In this document: piece after piece, positions 52,240-62,600 of the stretch
Position numbering within the stretch: position 1 is the stretch's first letter
Layout of the letters: each line of letters opens with the position of its first letter
Origin: JACKAQ01 sp965227145
GTDB lineage: Bacteria; Calditrichota; Calditrichia; RBG-13-44-9; J075
Direction: 5' to 3'
Length of the DNA: 64,000 bases
Assembly (NCBI GenBank): GCA_965227145.1
Contig: OZ245730.1
Location: 1,488,001 to 1,552,000 of the forward strand
Made by a program: the position numbers and the translations under genes
Notes under the pieces: generated by a model
Database searches by the model: none
What the model was told of the DNA's origin: nothing
Seen by the model: only the letters and a program-made list of their open reading frames with translations

Positions 52240-55086
52240 TCATTCCGGACTTTCGGACAGCACCAAACCGGTTGGGAGCGATTCGCCAAATAGCCAATCC
52301 TGCTCCTCTTTCCCGAATTGTTGGTGCGATTGCGACAGTCGTTCAACCAGTGTTTTGCTCTGCGGTAATTCGGCCAGAAATGTTGCAACGCGTTGCCGTA
52401 AATCTTCCGGAACATCGCGGCTGCGATCGCCGGTGTGTCGTGCCAGTTGCACCAAAGTATTGCCCAGTAATTCAGGTTTTCCGGTTTTTTGTTTCAGCAG
52501 ATGTTCGACCCAATGGGCGGCTTCGATTGCCGGAATTAGTTTGTCCAGCGTGCCGTAAAACGGCTGGCGCGCGCCAAAACGGCTGATGGCCCACAAATCA
52601 CGCGGATTGGTGAGGCTTATTTTGCGAAGCAGCGCATTGCCGAGCAGTTGTTTGTCAGCGGCGGGGAGCCGCTCGAAATTGGCAAGCGCCATCCAGATTT
52701 CCTGTTCTTCGTGCGGATTCAGTTTTGGCCCGCTTTTTTTCTTTTTGCTTTTCCCGGATGCGGAAATATTCAGCGATGGCTGAATTTTCTGGAAAATTTG
52801 CAGTTGTTTGCCCGGCGTCAATCCACCGGCGATGCGCCGCCAGAATGTCCACCATTCGGATCGCGCCTGGGTGTTGTTGGCAAACGCGAGCTCCTCAAAA
52901 TACAATTTCCAGATTTGTTTCATCCGCCAGTCGTCCAGCGGATCGCCGAAACCGGGGCGCAAACAGTAGCCGAGCAGGTTCAGCCAACGGGCTTCGTGGG
53001 CGGCGCTCAGTTTGCGACCGTCCATTTTTTCGAGCAGTTTGTCCGCCATTTTGCGAATCAGCGAAGTTGGCCAGCGCTCTTTTTTCATTTCCAGCGCGTT
53101 TTCGAGCAATTTGGTGAGCTGTTCGGGATGCGCTTCGCTGTTGCCGGTGGTGAACGTCGATTCGATGAGCGCCAGCGCTGCGTCGATCAACTGTTGATCG
53201 ACCGTTTCGCCAACGGATTGCGGCTGTCCGTAGCCGGAACGGTCCGCATCTTGGCGCACATCGAACTGCAATTGCCAGCGATGGTGGGTTAGTTTCGATT
53301 CGCAGAATACATCCAGTGTGCCGATTTCCGTTAGCCGGACGCCCAAATTCACCGGAATTTTGCGGGCTTCGTCCCGTTTGCCAAAACGCAGCACCGTGCG
53401 GATCGGCGGCAGCACGGTCGTTTCATCTTCCGCCAAAGTGACGATATCGCCCAGCTGATCGCCCACTCTGGTGCTCGACGTGAACAATTGAAATGCTACC
53501 GGCTGATTGGCCAGCGCCTCGAAATTGAGCTGATCCAGTTTGATCTCAAAACCTTCTTCCGTGCCGCGCGGAACGAGGCAAACGGATTCCTGTTTCCGGC
53601 TTTCTTTTTGAGATGCAACCGCAACGTAATACGCCCGGGGGCTGCCGCTGCCGACGCGCACACCTTCGCCAAGTCGCACCATTCCGTAATATGCCGCACC
53701 GATAGCCACCGATAATTCCGGTCGCGGATTGGGCAGTTCCTTCGGCATCCAGTTGCTGCCGGCGATGGGCGAAAACCAGTTGCGCATCAGCATCGTCAAA
53801 TGCCATCGCAACGATTGCGGTGTGAGCGCCCCGCCGTTGAACAGCACAAAATCCGGGAAAACAGCATCGCGTCCGGTTTCCTGACGCATCAGCGGTTCGA
53901 AGCGCCGCCAAAATGCGGCCATGTGGCGGGTGACCGCCGGATCCGCCACATACGGCAAACCAAACTCGGTGAGCCCGCTGCGTTTGGTTTCCGGCGTTTC
54001 ATCTGCGGAAACTTCCGGGAAAAAGCCTTCAAAAATGATATTCTGGATTTCCTGCTGATCGAGATTGCCTTTCAGCGTTCCGCCGATCAGGCTGCCCGCC
54101 TGCCCCATTACGGTAATGTCCATTTTGGATTGACCGTCCGCGGAGCCGAGCAGCGTTTCTTTGGCTTTGCGGCACTGATAAACAAGTTGGTGCCAGCGCC
54201 GTGCATCCAGTTTTCCGGCGTTGCCGGTGATTTTTTGTTCGAGATAACGCCCGAGCGCCAGATCCATATTATCGCCGCCGAGCATCAAATGGTCACCGAC
54301 CGCCAGTCGGTTGAAGCGCAGCCCTTTTTCGCCTTCGTGAATGCCGACGATCGAGAAATCAGTTGTGCCGCCGCCGACGTCGCAAACCAGCACCAGCTGT
54401 CCGTCGCTCATCTGGTTTTGCCAGCTATCCTCGTTATTGGAAAGCCAGGCGTAAAACGCGGCGAGCGGTTCTTCCAGCAAAATTACCCGGCTGATGCCAG
54501 CTTCGCGGGCGGCGGCGATAGTCAATTCACGGGCAACTTCGTCAAACGATGCGGGAACGGTCAGCACGATCAATTGCTGGTCGAACTGCCATTCTTCTTT
54601 TCCGCGACGCATTAAAAGATCCCACGCTTCGCGGATGTGCTGCAAATAGCGCATGCTGGCGCTCACCGGCGACACTTTGGGAATATCGCCTTCTGCGCCC
54701 CACGGTAAAATATTTGCGCGACGATCTACACCGCCGTGGCACAGCCAGCTTTTCGCGGAAGCCACCAGCCTTCCCGGCACTTTTGCGCCCTGTTCTCGGG
54801 CAAATTCGCCAACGATAAATTCTCGCTGACCGTCCCATTGCAGCGCGAAACTGCCTTCCGGCAGATCGTATTTTCCCGGTAAATACAAAAATGACGGGAG
54901 GATGGAGCGTGCCCCAACTTCATTTGGGGCAACCACTTGCGGCACTTCGAAAAAGCGGATTTTTCGTCGCGCTTTTGGCGAATCCTGGGTTAAATCCACA
55001 TAGGCAACGGCGGAATTTGTCGTGCCGAGATCGATACCGATGATATAAGAAAAATCGAGATTTTCAAGTTGAAAAAGGTCGTTCAT
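52240..55086 (-). CDS. divergent Hsp70-family protein with C-terminal DUF3731-like extension, 948 aa
   Basis: The first ~560 residues form an actin/Hsp70-type ATPase with IGIDLGTTNSAVAYVDL at about 15-31, LVLVCDVGGGTTDFSIVG (about 227) and VLFNGGALTPQ (about 412). Standard DnaK substrate-binding features do not follow; instead about 390 helical residues resemble the DUF3731 family attached to such Hsp70 relatives in proteobacteria and FCB bacteria. It is much longer than DnaK and lacks the EEVD-type end. No J-domain or GrpE gene is adjacent. Chaperone-like function is inferred. Small gap to DoxX on the right. Confidence 0.9.
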   Translation of the reverse strand: MNDLFQLENLDFSYIIGIDLGTTNSAVAYVDLTQDSPKARRKIRFFEVPQVVAPNEVGARSILPSFLYLPGKYDLPEGSFALQWDGQREFIVGEFAREQGAKVPGRLVASAKSWLCHGGVDRRANILPWGAEGDIPKVSPVSASMRYLQHIREAWDLLMRRGKEEWQFDQQLIVLTVPASFDEVARELTIAAAREAGISRVILLEEPLAAFYAWLSNNEDSWQNQMSDGQLVLVCDVGGGTTDFSIVGIHEGEKGLRFNRLAVGDHLMLGGDNMDLALGRYLEQKITGNAGKLDARRWHQLVYQCRKAKETLLGSADGQSKMDITVMGQAGSLIGGTLKGNLDQQEIQNIIFEGFFPEVSADETPETKRSGLTEFGLPYVADPAVTRHMAAFWRRFEPLMRQETGRDAVFPDFVLFNGGALTPQSLRWHLTMLMRNWFSPIAGSNWMPKELPNPRPELSVAIGAAYYGMVRLGEGVRVGSGSPRAYYVAVASQKESRKQESVCLVPRGTEEGFEIKLDQLNFEALANQPVAFQLFTSSTRVGDQLGDIVTLAEDETTVLPPIRTVLRFGKRDEARKIPVNLGVRLTEIGTLDVFCESKLTHHRWQLQFDVRQDADRSGYGQPQSVGETVDQQLIDAALALIESTFTTGNSEAHPEQLTKLLENALEMKKERWPTSLIRKMADKLLEKMDGRKLSAAHEARWLNLLGYCLRPGFGDPLDDWRMKQIWKLYFEELAFANNTQARSEWWTFWRRIAGGLTPGKQLQIFQKIQPSLNISASGKSKKKKSGPKLNPHEEQEIWMALANFERLPAADKQLLGNALLRKISLTNPRDLWAISRFGARQPFYGTLDKLIPAIEAAHWVEHLLKQKTGKPELLGNTLVQLARHTGDRSRDVPEDLRQRVATFLAELPQSKTLVERLSQSHQQFGKEEQDWLFGESLPTGLVLSESPE

Positions 55087-55192
55087 CTGTTCAATTCTGT
55101 CAAAAAGTTAACGGATCAATTTTGCATCCCAAAGATAAAACGCAGGATTGCCCGGGCAAGTGAAAAAACAAAATAAGCAACGATATTTCAAT

Positions 55193-55615
55193 TTATTGCT
55201 GCTGTTTGTTGAACAATAAATGATCCAGCGAAAATCGCCCGCTGCCACCGATGAGCAAACACATATAAATGAGCAAATACAACAGCCCGAGTTCCTGTTT
55301 GCCGAACGGATCTGCGGCGTGATGAATGAACACCGCAACGCCCATTGTGATGATTAACGGAATCGCTGCCAGCCGGGTTCCCAACCCCAGAATGATTAAA
55401 ATAGAGCAAATCACTTCTGCGAAAATAGCCAGCATCAGCGATACTTCCACACCCAAACCAATCGGATCAGCAAATGTGATGTTTCCGGTGGCGAGTTTGA
55501 TTAGTTTCGGAATACCGTGGGTTAGCATCAGCGAGCCAACGCCAACACGCAACACCAGCAGCATTGCATGTTTGTAATCTGCAATTACCCGCGTGTCCAA
55601 TAATTGGTTCAGCAT
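55193..55615 (-). CDS. DoxX-family membrane protein, 140 aa
   Basis: Small integral membrane protein of the DoxX/DoxD-like family. Four hydrophobic segments are visible (about 14-34, 56-75, 80-98 and 107-125), and the family landmarks LRVGVGSLMLTHGIPKL (about 22-38), IFAEVICSILIILGLGTR and HHAADPFGKQE are in order. DoxX members are associated with respiratory chains, thiosulfate oxidation or redox homeostasis, but most lack assigned roles. It is followed, about 100 bases downstream on its own strand, by the Hsp70-like gene, and diverges from mscS. Confidence 0.9.
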   Translation of the reverse strand: MLNQLLDTRVIADYKHAMLLVLRVGVGSLMLTHGIPKLIKLATGNITFADPIGLGVEVSLMLAIFAEVICSILIILGLGTRLAAIPLIITMGVAVFIHHAADPFGKQELGLLYLLIYMCLLIGGSGRFSLDHLLFNKQQQ

Positions 55616-55730
55616 GAATTCTTCTCCTGTTTCATTGAAAAAGATTGTTGTGCAATAATGTGTTCGGGTTGTATAATTGGCATCGGAAAAAACCAGTGTA
55701 ATTGAAAAAATAACGGAGTCTAACAGTCGA

Positions 55731-56549
55731 ATGGAAAACCTGATGTCCTATCTGAATCCGCTAATCGAAAATGTTATTTTATTTGCACCGAAATTATTTA
55801 GTGCATTAGCCATATTAGTCATTGGATTTTGGCTGATCAAGAGAGTTCATATTTTGCTGGAAACGGCGCTTCAGCGCATCAATTTTGATGCGGCAATTAC
55901 CACATTTCTCATTTCGATGGCAGAAATATCCATGAAAGTGGTGGTCATTTTGATCGCCGCCGGCGTGATCGGTTTCGAACTGGCAGGTTTGATGGGCATT
56001 ATGGCCGGTGCTGCGTTTGCGATCGGGCTGGCGCTACAGGGCAGTTTGAGCAATTTTGCGGCGGGTATTTTGATCGTTGTTTTCAAACCGTACAAAGTGG
56101 GTGATTGGGTGGAAATTCAGGAAAAATTTGGCAAAGTTGAAGAAATACAAATATTTAACACAATCATCGCAACGCCGGGAATGAAAACGCTGATCATCCC
56201 GAACGGGCAGGTAATCGACGGTGTGGTCACGAATTTCTCCAAAAAAGGGTTTATCCGGCTGGAACTGACCGTGACAATGCCGTATGCAGAAAGTTTCCCG
56301 AAAGTAGAGAAAGTTATTCGCGATGTACTCAGCGATGCGCCGGGAGTGCTGCCGGAACCGTTGCCGGAAATTGGTATCGAAAGTTACGACAGCCACAATC
56401 TTGTCGTTGCGGTTCGCCCGTATGTAACGCCCGATAATTATTGGGAAGTGACCTTCGAAGTTCATCGGCGCATAAAAGCTGCATTCAGTTCGCACAATAT
56501 TGCCGTCGCCTATTCCGAAGGTGTTGAGATGGGTAAAATTGGTGAATAA
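55731..56549 (+). CDS. mscS: small-conductance mechanosensitive channel MscS, 272 aa
   Basis: Inner-membrane emergency valve against hypo-osmotic shock. Three transmembrane helices (about 17-35, 55-80 and 85-108) end in the pore-lining TM3 (GIMAGAAFAIGLALQGSLSNFAAG, Gly/Ala-rich as in E. coli). The cytoplasmic vestibule begins with FKPYKVGDWVEI, followed by IPNGQVIDGVVTNFS. The ATG chosen lies after a weak CGGAG; an upstream TTG is less likely. Length is close to the E. coli protein. Confidence 0.94.
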   Translation: MENLMSYLNPLIENVILFAPKLFSALAILVIGFWLIKRVHILLETALQRINFDAAITTFLISMAEISMKVVVILIAAGVIGFELAGLMGIMAGAAFAIGLALQGSLSNFAAGILIVVFKPYKVGDWVEIQEKFGKVEEIQIFNTIIATPGMKTLIIPNGQVIDGVVTNFSKKGFIRLELTVTMPYAESFPKVEKVIRDVLSDAPGVLPEPLPEIGIESYDSHNLVVAVRPYVTPDNYWEVTFEVHRRIKAAFSSHNIAVAYSEGVEMGKIGE

Positions 56550-56555
56550 TAAAAA

Positions 56556-56584
56556 CGCCCCGAAACCGTTTCCGGTCCGGGGCG
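56556..56584 (-). terminator. terminator of the hemerythrin gene
   Basis: Perfect stem CGCCCCG/CGGGGCG with additional internal pairing (ACCG/CGGT). On the minus strand TTTTTATTATT follows. It lies right after the mscS stop and may serve both convergent genes. Confidence 0.85.
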
Positions 56585-56630
56585 CAAAGATGGACAGTTG
56601 CAAATCAGTATGTTTCTAAAAAATGAACAA

Positions 56631-57092
56631 TCAATCACCACCCCCGTAGTCCATCAAGTATGCCGTTTCTATAATTTTACCTTCGGCAGCTTCGTGCTCG
56701 GCCAATAGCGCTAATAAATTTTCGACATCCTGACAGATCAGCGACATTTTTTGTTCGCTCAACGTTTCCATATGTTTTAAATGATGGATGATGCCTTCCA
56801 GATCTTTGGCTATTTTGTGATGTTCCATTTCCAGCTTGTCAATTGCGCCGATGTGCTGCGGGGCAATCCGCACAACATCATTCATGAAGCCGCCCTCTTC
56901 TTCCAAATCGAAATGTTTTTGCAAATCGTTGTAAAAATCGCGCATCAACCAGATGAACTCCAACCGCCATTTCGGGAACTCCGCTGCAGTAATATCGCAA
57001 TTCATCATTTCGCGAATCGTGTTCATTTCTTTTTTCAAATATTCATGTTCTTCATGAATTTTGTCTGCAATAATGTTTTTATTCAACGGCAT
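56631..57092 (-). CDS. hemerythrin-domain protein, 153 aa
   Basis: Four-helix bundle with a putative di-iron oxygen- or NO-binding site. Histidines and carboxylates are arranged as in hemerythrin HHE proteins: HEEHEYLKKE (about 13-22), the LQKHFDLEEEGGFM segment (about 57-70), LEMEHHKIAKD (about 88-98) and LLALLAEHEAAEGKIIE (about 127-143). A good AAGGAG box precedes the chosen ATG; five upstream codons are possible. The C-terminus is acidic. It follows rnfD on the same strand with a 74-bp gap, suggesting oxygen or NO sensing or protection linked to the electron-transfer unit, which is an inference. Confidence 0.9.
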   Translation of the reverse strand: MPLNKNIIADKIHEEHEYLKKEMNTIREMMNCDITAAEFPKWRLEFIWLMRDFYNDLQKHFDLEEEGGFMNDVVRIAPQHIGAIDKLEMEHHKIAKDLEGIIHHLKHMETLSEQKMSLICQDVENLLALLAEHEAAEGKIIETAYLMDYGGGD

Positions 57093-57166
57093 GCTGCTCT
57101 CCTTCAATCTGGATATCTTGTTGTTTATATTGAACTAATGTTTTGCAAATGACAAGATCCCATTAT

Positions 57167-58180
57167 CTATTTGGCGGGTTTTACCTGCCCGTAAATTTGC
57201 GGATGGGTAACCCGGTTGATCAGCGGGGTTGCGGCGTTCATCAACAAAATGGCATACATGACGCCCTCCGGCAAGCCGCCGAAATTGCGGATGACGATCA
57301 CCATTATCCCGATTCCTGCACCGTAAATCCAGCAGCCGCGCTGGGTAATGGGCGAAGAAACCGGGTCTGTTGCCATGTAAACAGCGCCCAACATCAATCC
57401 GCCGGAAAATAAATGAAACAGCGGTGGCGCAAATTTATCCGGCGAAATGAAGTATAAAACGCCGGACAGAACAAAAACTGTCAGAAAAATGCTGGCAGGT
57501 ATTCGCCAGTTCATAAAATTACGCCAAATGAGGTAAAGCCCGCCCAACAGGATAATCAGTGCGCTGGTTTCGCCGATTGAGCCGGTGACATTCCCGAAAA
57601 ACAAATCGCCGGCTTCGGCAATTTTGCCCTCAAATTTCATCTGCGACAGCGGTGTTGCGGATGTCACGCCATCGGCTGCGGATTTCAGAAATGGCAGCGC
57701 AAATGTATTGCCCCGAACCGTAGCAAATGTGCCGAAATCGCCGAACGGCGACCAAGTGGTTATCGCAACCGGAAACGAGGCCTGCAAAAATGCCCGTCCC
57801 ACCAGCGCCGGGTTGAAAATGTTGCCACCCATCCCGCCAAACAGCAGTTTCCCGAGCGCAATCGCAATCACCGATCCGGACAGCGCGATCCACAGCGGAA
57901 TGCCCGGCGGCAAAACGAGTGCCAGTAATAATCCCGTAAGCGCCGCACTGCCGTCTTTTACGGTGTTTCGCTGATGCCGGGTGAGCAGCCATTCCGTAAC
58001 CATTGCGCCGGTTACGCACACCACAATTACCATCAACGCGCTGATGCCAAAATAATATATTCCCGCAAACGCCACCGGCAGCAACGCGTAAATGACATGC
58101 CGCATGATGGTTGGCGTATCTTCCACCTGCTTCAAAAATGGGGAAGTGGTGAGTAACAGCCGGGCTTCAGTTGATTTCAT
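57167..58180 (-). CDS. rnfD: RnfD/NqrB-family electron-transport subunit, 337 aa
   Basis: Inner-membrane flavoprotein of the Rnf/Nqr complexes. About nine to ten membrane helices are visible. The covalent-FMN threonine motif is present as SATP, T176, and GGNIFNPALVGRAFLQ (about 119-134) matches the family. NqrB would be longer and carries another flavin site region; length supports RnfD. Co-directional with rnfC, 55 bases downstream of it. RnfG, RnfE, RnfA and RnfB genes are absent next to it, where a hemerythrin gene follows instead. Confidence 0.94.
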   Translation of the reverse strand: MKSTEARLLLTTSPFLKQVEDTPTIMRHVIYALLPVAFAGIYYFGISALMVIVVCVTGAMVTEWLLTRHQRNTVKDGSAALTGLLLALVLPPGIPLWIALSGSVIAIALGKLLFGGMGGNIFNPALVGRAFLQASFPVAITTWSPFGDFGTFATVRGNTFALPFLKSAADGVTSATPLSQMKFEGKIAEAGDLFFGNVTGSIGETSALIILLGGLYLIWRNFMNWRIPASIFLTVFVLSGVLYFISPDKFAPPLFHLFSGGLMLGAVYMATDPVSSPITQRGCWIYGAGIGIMVIVIRNFGGLPEGVMYAILLMNAATPLINRVTHPQIYGQVKPAK

Positions 58181-58235
58181 TCAGATATCACAATTTTTTG
58201 ATCATTTCGAATTATTTTTTTGCCGGAAATTCCAA

Positions 58236-59585
58236 TCAGCCGGCTTTTTTCTGCCGTGCCTGTTTTTCGCGGAGCAGCACTTTTGCGACGCGGAATCGCT
58301 GAACCAATGGAATATTGGACGGACAAACATACGAACAGGAACCGCATTCCACACAATCCATAATATGGAAATCCATCATATCTTCATAATTCCGGATTTT
58401 TGCCAACGCACCCAACCGGCTGGGATTGAGATAAACCGGGCAGGCGTCCACACATCGCAAACATCGGATGCACGGATATTCCTCCCGAACGCCAACCTGC
58501 TCATCCGTAAGGCAAAGGATGCCGGATGTGCCTTTCATTATCGGTACATCCAGATGCAGTTGCGGGCTGCCCATCATCGGTCCGCCGAACAGAATCTGAC
58601 GGGTATTATCTTTGATGCCGCCGCAATAATCGAGCACATCCACCAACCGGGTGCCGATGGGCACCATCAGGTTTGCGGGACGCTCGATGCCCGGTCCGGT
58701 CACCGTTACAATCCGTTCGATGAGCGGTTGCCCGAATTTAAACAAATCGCCAATGCCAGCAATTGTGCCGACATTGTTGACAACAACATGCACATCGATG
58801 GGCAATTTGCCGCTGGGCACCTGCTTTTGCAGCACCGCTTCGATGAGCATTTTTTCCGCACCCTGCGGATATTTCGTTTTTAGCGGAATCACTTCGCAAT
58901 TCAAATCTTCCGGAACGCGGCGCGCCAACAGCTCGATCGCGTCCGATTTATTCAGCTCAATGCCGATATAAACTTTGCTAACATTCAATATTTTCTGATA
59001 GATACGAATGCCGTTGAACATCGAATCGTAATGCTCGAGCATCAGCCGGTGATCGCTGGTGAGATACGGTTCGCACTCCACGCCATTCACGATCAGGCAG
59101 TCCGCATGTTTGCCTTCCGGAATGGCCAGTTTCACGTGAGTGGGGAACGCCGCGCCGCCCAACCCGACAAATCCGGCCTCCTGAATGATGCCGAGAATTT
59201 CTTTAACGCTCAGTTTTTCCCATAACATCTGGTGTTCGTTATACAAGGTTTGCGGGGAAAACGGATCGGTTTCGATTGTGATGGATTCAACCATTTTGCC
59301 GCTGGGGTGATGCCGTAAATCCAGCGATTTTACCGTTCCGGTAACCGATGCGTGCAACCCGACAGACACAAATCCGCTCGCTTTGGCGATCAGTTGCCCG
59401 CGATACACTTTGTCCCCGGCTTTCACCAACGGCACGGAGGGCGCACCGAGGTGCTGGCTGAGCGGCAGCACAACTTCGCTCATAAACGGCATGCGCTCGA
59501 TGGGCAAATGGCGCGTCATCACTTTGTAATCTTCCGGATGAATGCCGTGCCCGAACGATTTTGCGGCTGTTTGCAATGCGTTCAT
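58236..59585 (-). CDS. rnfC: RnfC-type electron-transport subunit, 449 aa
   Basis: Peripheral NADH/flavin-type Rnf subunit on the cytoplasmic side. The N-terminal GHGIHPEDYK and GASVTGTV-like segments, the GGAAFPTHVKL motif (about 140-150) and the soluble-ligand-binding SLBB region follow the NuoF/RnfC order. Near the end are two ferredoxin motifs: C372, C375, C378, C382, and C411, C414, C417, C421. The usual C-terminal Ala/Lys-rich tail seen in proteobacterial RnfC is missing, typical for many other phyla. It lies 37 bases after the giant PFOR-like gene and before rnfD, all on the minus strand, so the three form an operon. Confidence 0.95.
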   Translation of the reverse strand: MNALQTAAKSFGHGIHPEDYKVMTRHLPIERMPFMSEVVLPLSQHLGAPSVPLVKAGDKVYRGQLIAKASGFVSVGLHASVTGTVKSLDLRHHPSGKMVESITIETDPFSPQTLYNEHQMLWEKLSVKEILGIIQEAGFVGLGGAAFPTHVKLAIPEGKHADCLIVNGVECEPYLTSDHRLMLEHYDSMFNGIRIYQKILNVSKVYIGIELNKSDAIELLARRVPEDLNCEVIPLKTKYPQGAEKMLIEAVLQKQVPSGKLPIDVHVVVNNVGTIAGIGDLFKFGQPLIERIVTVTGPGIERPANLMVPIGTRLVDVLDYCGGIKDNTRQILFGGPMMGSPQLHLDVPIMKGTSGILCLTDEQVGVREEYPCIRCLRCVDACPVYLNPSRLGALAKIRNYEDMMDFHIMDCVECGSCSYVCPSNIPLVQRFRVAKVLLREKQARQKKAG

Positions 59586-59622
59586 TTATGGTTGATCCTG
59601 TTTTATTTGATCACAATAATCG

Positions 59623-62600
59623 TTAATCGTTTTCACCGGCAAATTCCCGCAGCGATTTTTGGAGCGTTTCCGGTGAGCCGTTGGCATACAGCCGGATCAA
59701 TTTTTCGGTTAATCGCTGATGATAGATTTGCCAATGTTGCGCATCCAGCGCGGCCAGTTGTTCGCTGTATTCGGCGGCGATGGCTTCCGTTTGGCGACGG
59801 GTTTCTGCGTCGGATTCCGCCCGTATTTGATCGATAATCGCCCGGTTGACCGCTGCGCGGGTGCCAGCTAATTCCTGTAACGTTTGCCAAAAACGCAATC
59901 GTTGTTCGGCGGCAGCCACCAGTTTTTCGGAAACGCGGATGCGAACTTTTTGTTTTTGCTGATTTTCCAGGGTGATTACGGCTGTAAATTCCGCCCGTTT
60001 TTGCGGTTCCAGTGCCAGATATTCGGCAAGCGGCAGCTGATTATCCTGCCATTCCGATTTATCCAGCGCCCGGAATTCGTTGCGGAAACGCCCTTCGCTG
60101 ACCGCCCAGTGCGCCACTGTCAGTTGGTTATCCACCGTGCGGGAGTTTTGGCTAAGCTGTTGTTTTTGTTGAACCCAATCGTTTGAATAATCGATGTTTC
60201 CGGATAAATCCAGCCGTTCCGAAAAGCTGCCAGCAACGGACGGATCATACAAAAATAGCGGAAACGCCCGGGTTGCAACGGCCAATTTTTCCTGTCGAAC
60301 AACCATATTGGTATCGATGCCGTGTTGAAACGGCTCGGCTGTGTACAAATGGAAAACCGCTGCGCCGGGATACTGGAATCCTCTGCGGAGCCCCGCCAGA
60401 CTGTGCGCCGGAACACCGGGTGTGGATTGCAGCACAAATGTTTCCGGATGCGTTAGCGCCCAAAGTCCGGTTTCCGGTGGCGTTAGCGGATTGCCGTTCA
60501 AAATGGCCAGTTTCACCGGAAAATGACCGGAGAGCATTCCGGCAAATCCTGTTAGCGATTGCGATGGCAATGTGGATTCTTCGATGAGCACCACCAGCGG
60601 CGGCACCAGCGCTTTTTCCGATGGCGTAAATTGCTGCCATCCGATTGGCGTATCGAGTGCATTTTTTGCGGGAGTAAATTCATCTTTGGCGATCAATGTT
60701 GCTCTGCGAACGGCAGTAAATGTATCGGAATATTGATTCACGATGCCGTTAAATACTTCGGTAGCCAATTTGCTGATATCGCCTTTTGCCGCATGCAGCG
60801 AGGGAAACGGAAACGCATTATGCGGATAATTGGCGCCCCAAATGGCAATCCGGTCGCCGTTGAACAGCAGCGATAAATTTGCTCTGGTTTTATGTAAATC
60901 GCGCAATTTTTCGATTTCCGCGATTGTTTGGCTCAGCAGTTCCAGCTTTTTGCTGTCCAGTTTCGGTTTGTTGGCTTTGTCATCCAGCAACCCGGTGACA
61001 TCCTGAATCGAGACATCACCGCGCTCCAGCTTGGCCAATTTTTGCCCGAACACCTCAAAATCATTCACCTGAACAGCTGCGGTAAGCAGATGTTGCGCTT
61101 TTGTTTTCAGCGCCGAAATGAGCGAATCCAGTTCAGCCAAAAATGCGTCCACTCGCGGTTGCATTTCCATTTCCGCGCTGGCGAAAATTAGGTGTGCAGC
61201 AGTTTTGCTGCCGCTGCCGGGATAAATATTATCACCGCCAAATTGGGAGTGATACACCCGCCGGTTCATCATCAAATAGCCGTTGCTGATTGGGTTTTCT
61301 CCGGAAACAAACGTGCTCATTTGGTCAATGGAATTTTCCGGCAAGTTCATAGAAAACTGCCAGTTACGGCGATAATTAGCAATAATATCTTCATTTTGCG
61401 CAACCATTTCCAGCGCATTTTCCGGGCAGACGCGGACGCATCCGCCGCATGCGGAGCAGCTCGATGGATTTACTGTCAGACTGAACATCATGCCGGAATT
61501 TTTTTGCTGTTGCTGCGGATCGTCAAAAAAAGTTTTTGTGCGAACGACGGGGAAGTGCCGCACCATTTCCGAAAGCGGTGCAAATTCGCCCTGCAATGTG
61601 GCAAGTGCATCGTCCGTAAGGTTCATTTTTTCAACCAGTTGCGCGAATGCGGCATCCAGCAAACTGCCGAGCGTGCGGTGTTCCCGCAATTCATCAGCTG
61701 CAAAAATGCGATAGGCAACTTTGCCCAGCGGGTCTGCAACGCGTTGCAATTGAATAACGCTGTGCCCATGCTGTTGGCAATCTGCAATGCCAGTTTTGAT
61801 AAACGACGCCACATCCTGAACCGTAACGGGCAGCGCACTTTCCGGGCAGTTGATCCAGCAACTGCCACAAGCGGTGCAGTTTTCGGGAATCAATTGGGGA
61901 ATTTCGCTGCGCAAATCGGATAAATCGCGGGCGGCTGCGCTGCTCCCCGGCATGCTGGCTGTCGCCATAAACGGATCGGTGAGGGTTTGATCCGCCGTAC
62001 CGGTTGCATAAAAATACCCGACGGAATCCCAAAATCTTGCCGGATCGAACACGCTGCCGTCTTTTTTTTGCTGCTGCCGGATAGCCAGCGGCGCGGGAAT
62101 TTCGGTTGCCGGTTTTCGGGGGATTTCCGGGAAATTTTGCCAGTCGATGACTGTTTTGCCGGACATCCCGTTTTTAACGGCGTTGCTGAGTTCTTCCAAC
62201 AGGACCGGGTTATCCGAAAATTGTTTCGCCAATCGCTGTCGCAAAAATTTCAGCAGGGTCTGTTGTTCGCCATCGATAATGGTGCTGTGCGCAAAAACCG
62301 CACCGCAAAGGGTTAACTGGCGAATCAATTTTGCATATCCGGGAATATCTGTATTTACTGTTGTGGTGTTGACCACCCAAATTTTCAGGTGTTTTTCCTG
62401 AATTTGGCGACGCACGGTTTCGCTAAAATTTTTCCAGATCCATTCACCGGATTGAGGAGATTGAATGATTGCCAAACCGCTGTTTTTTAATGCACTTAAA
62501 TCGTTTGCAAAAACCGTTTGGGAGAAAATCATCGCATCGCAACTGGCATTGGAAATTTGCGCGGTTTTGTTGTCTTCCGTCATTTCGATGGAATATGCCT

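Noticed and set aside
53800..54615. 271-codon plus-strand ORF opposite the Hsp70-like gene
   Set aside because: It lies entirely antisense to a well-supported gene, with Hsp70 motifs on the minus strand, and its product has no recognisable features.
58092..58883. 263-codon plus-strand ORF across rnfC/rnfD
   Set aside because: Antisense to two genes with clear RnfC and RnfD motifs; no ribosome-binding site and His/Gln/Phe-rich composition typical of shadow frames.
61192..61923. 243-codon plus-strand ORF inside the PFOR-like gene
   Set aside because: Fully antisense to the giant gene; composition typical of a reverse-strand shadow.
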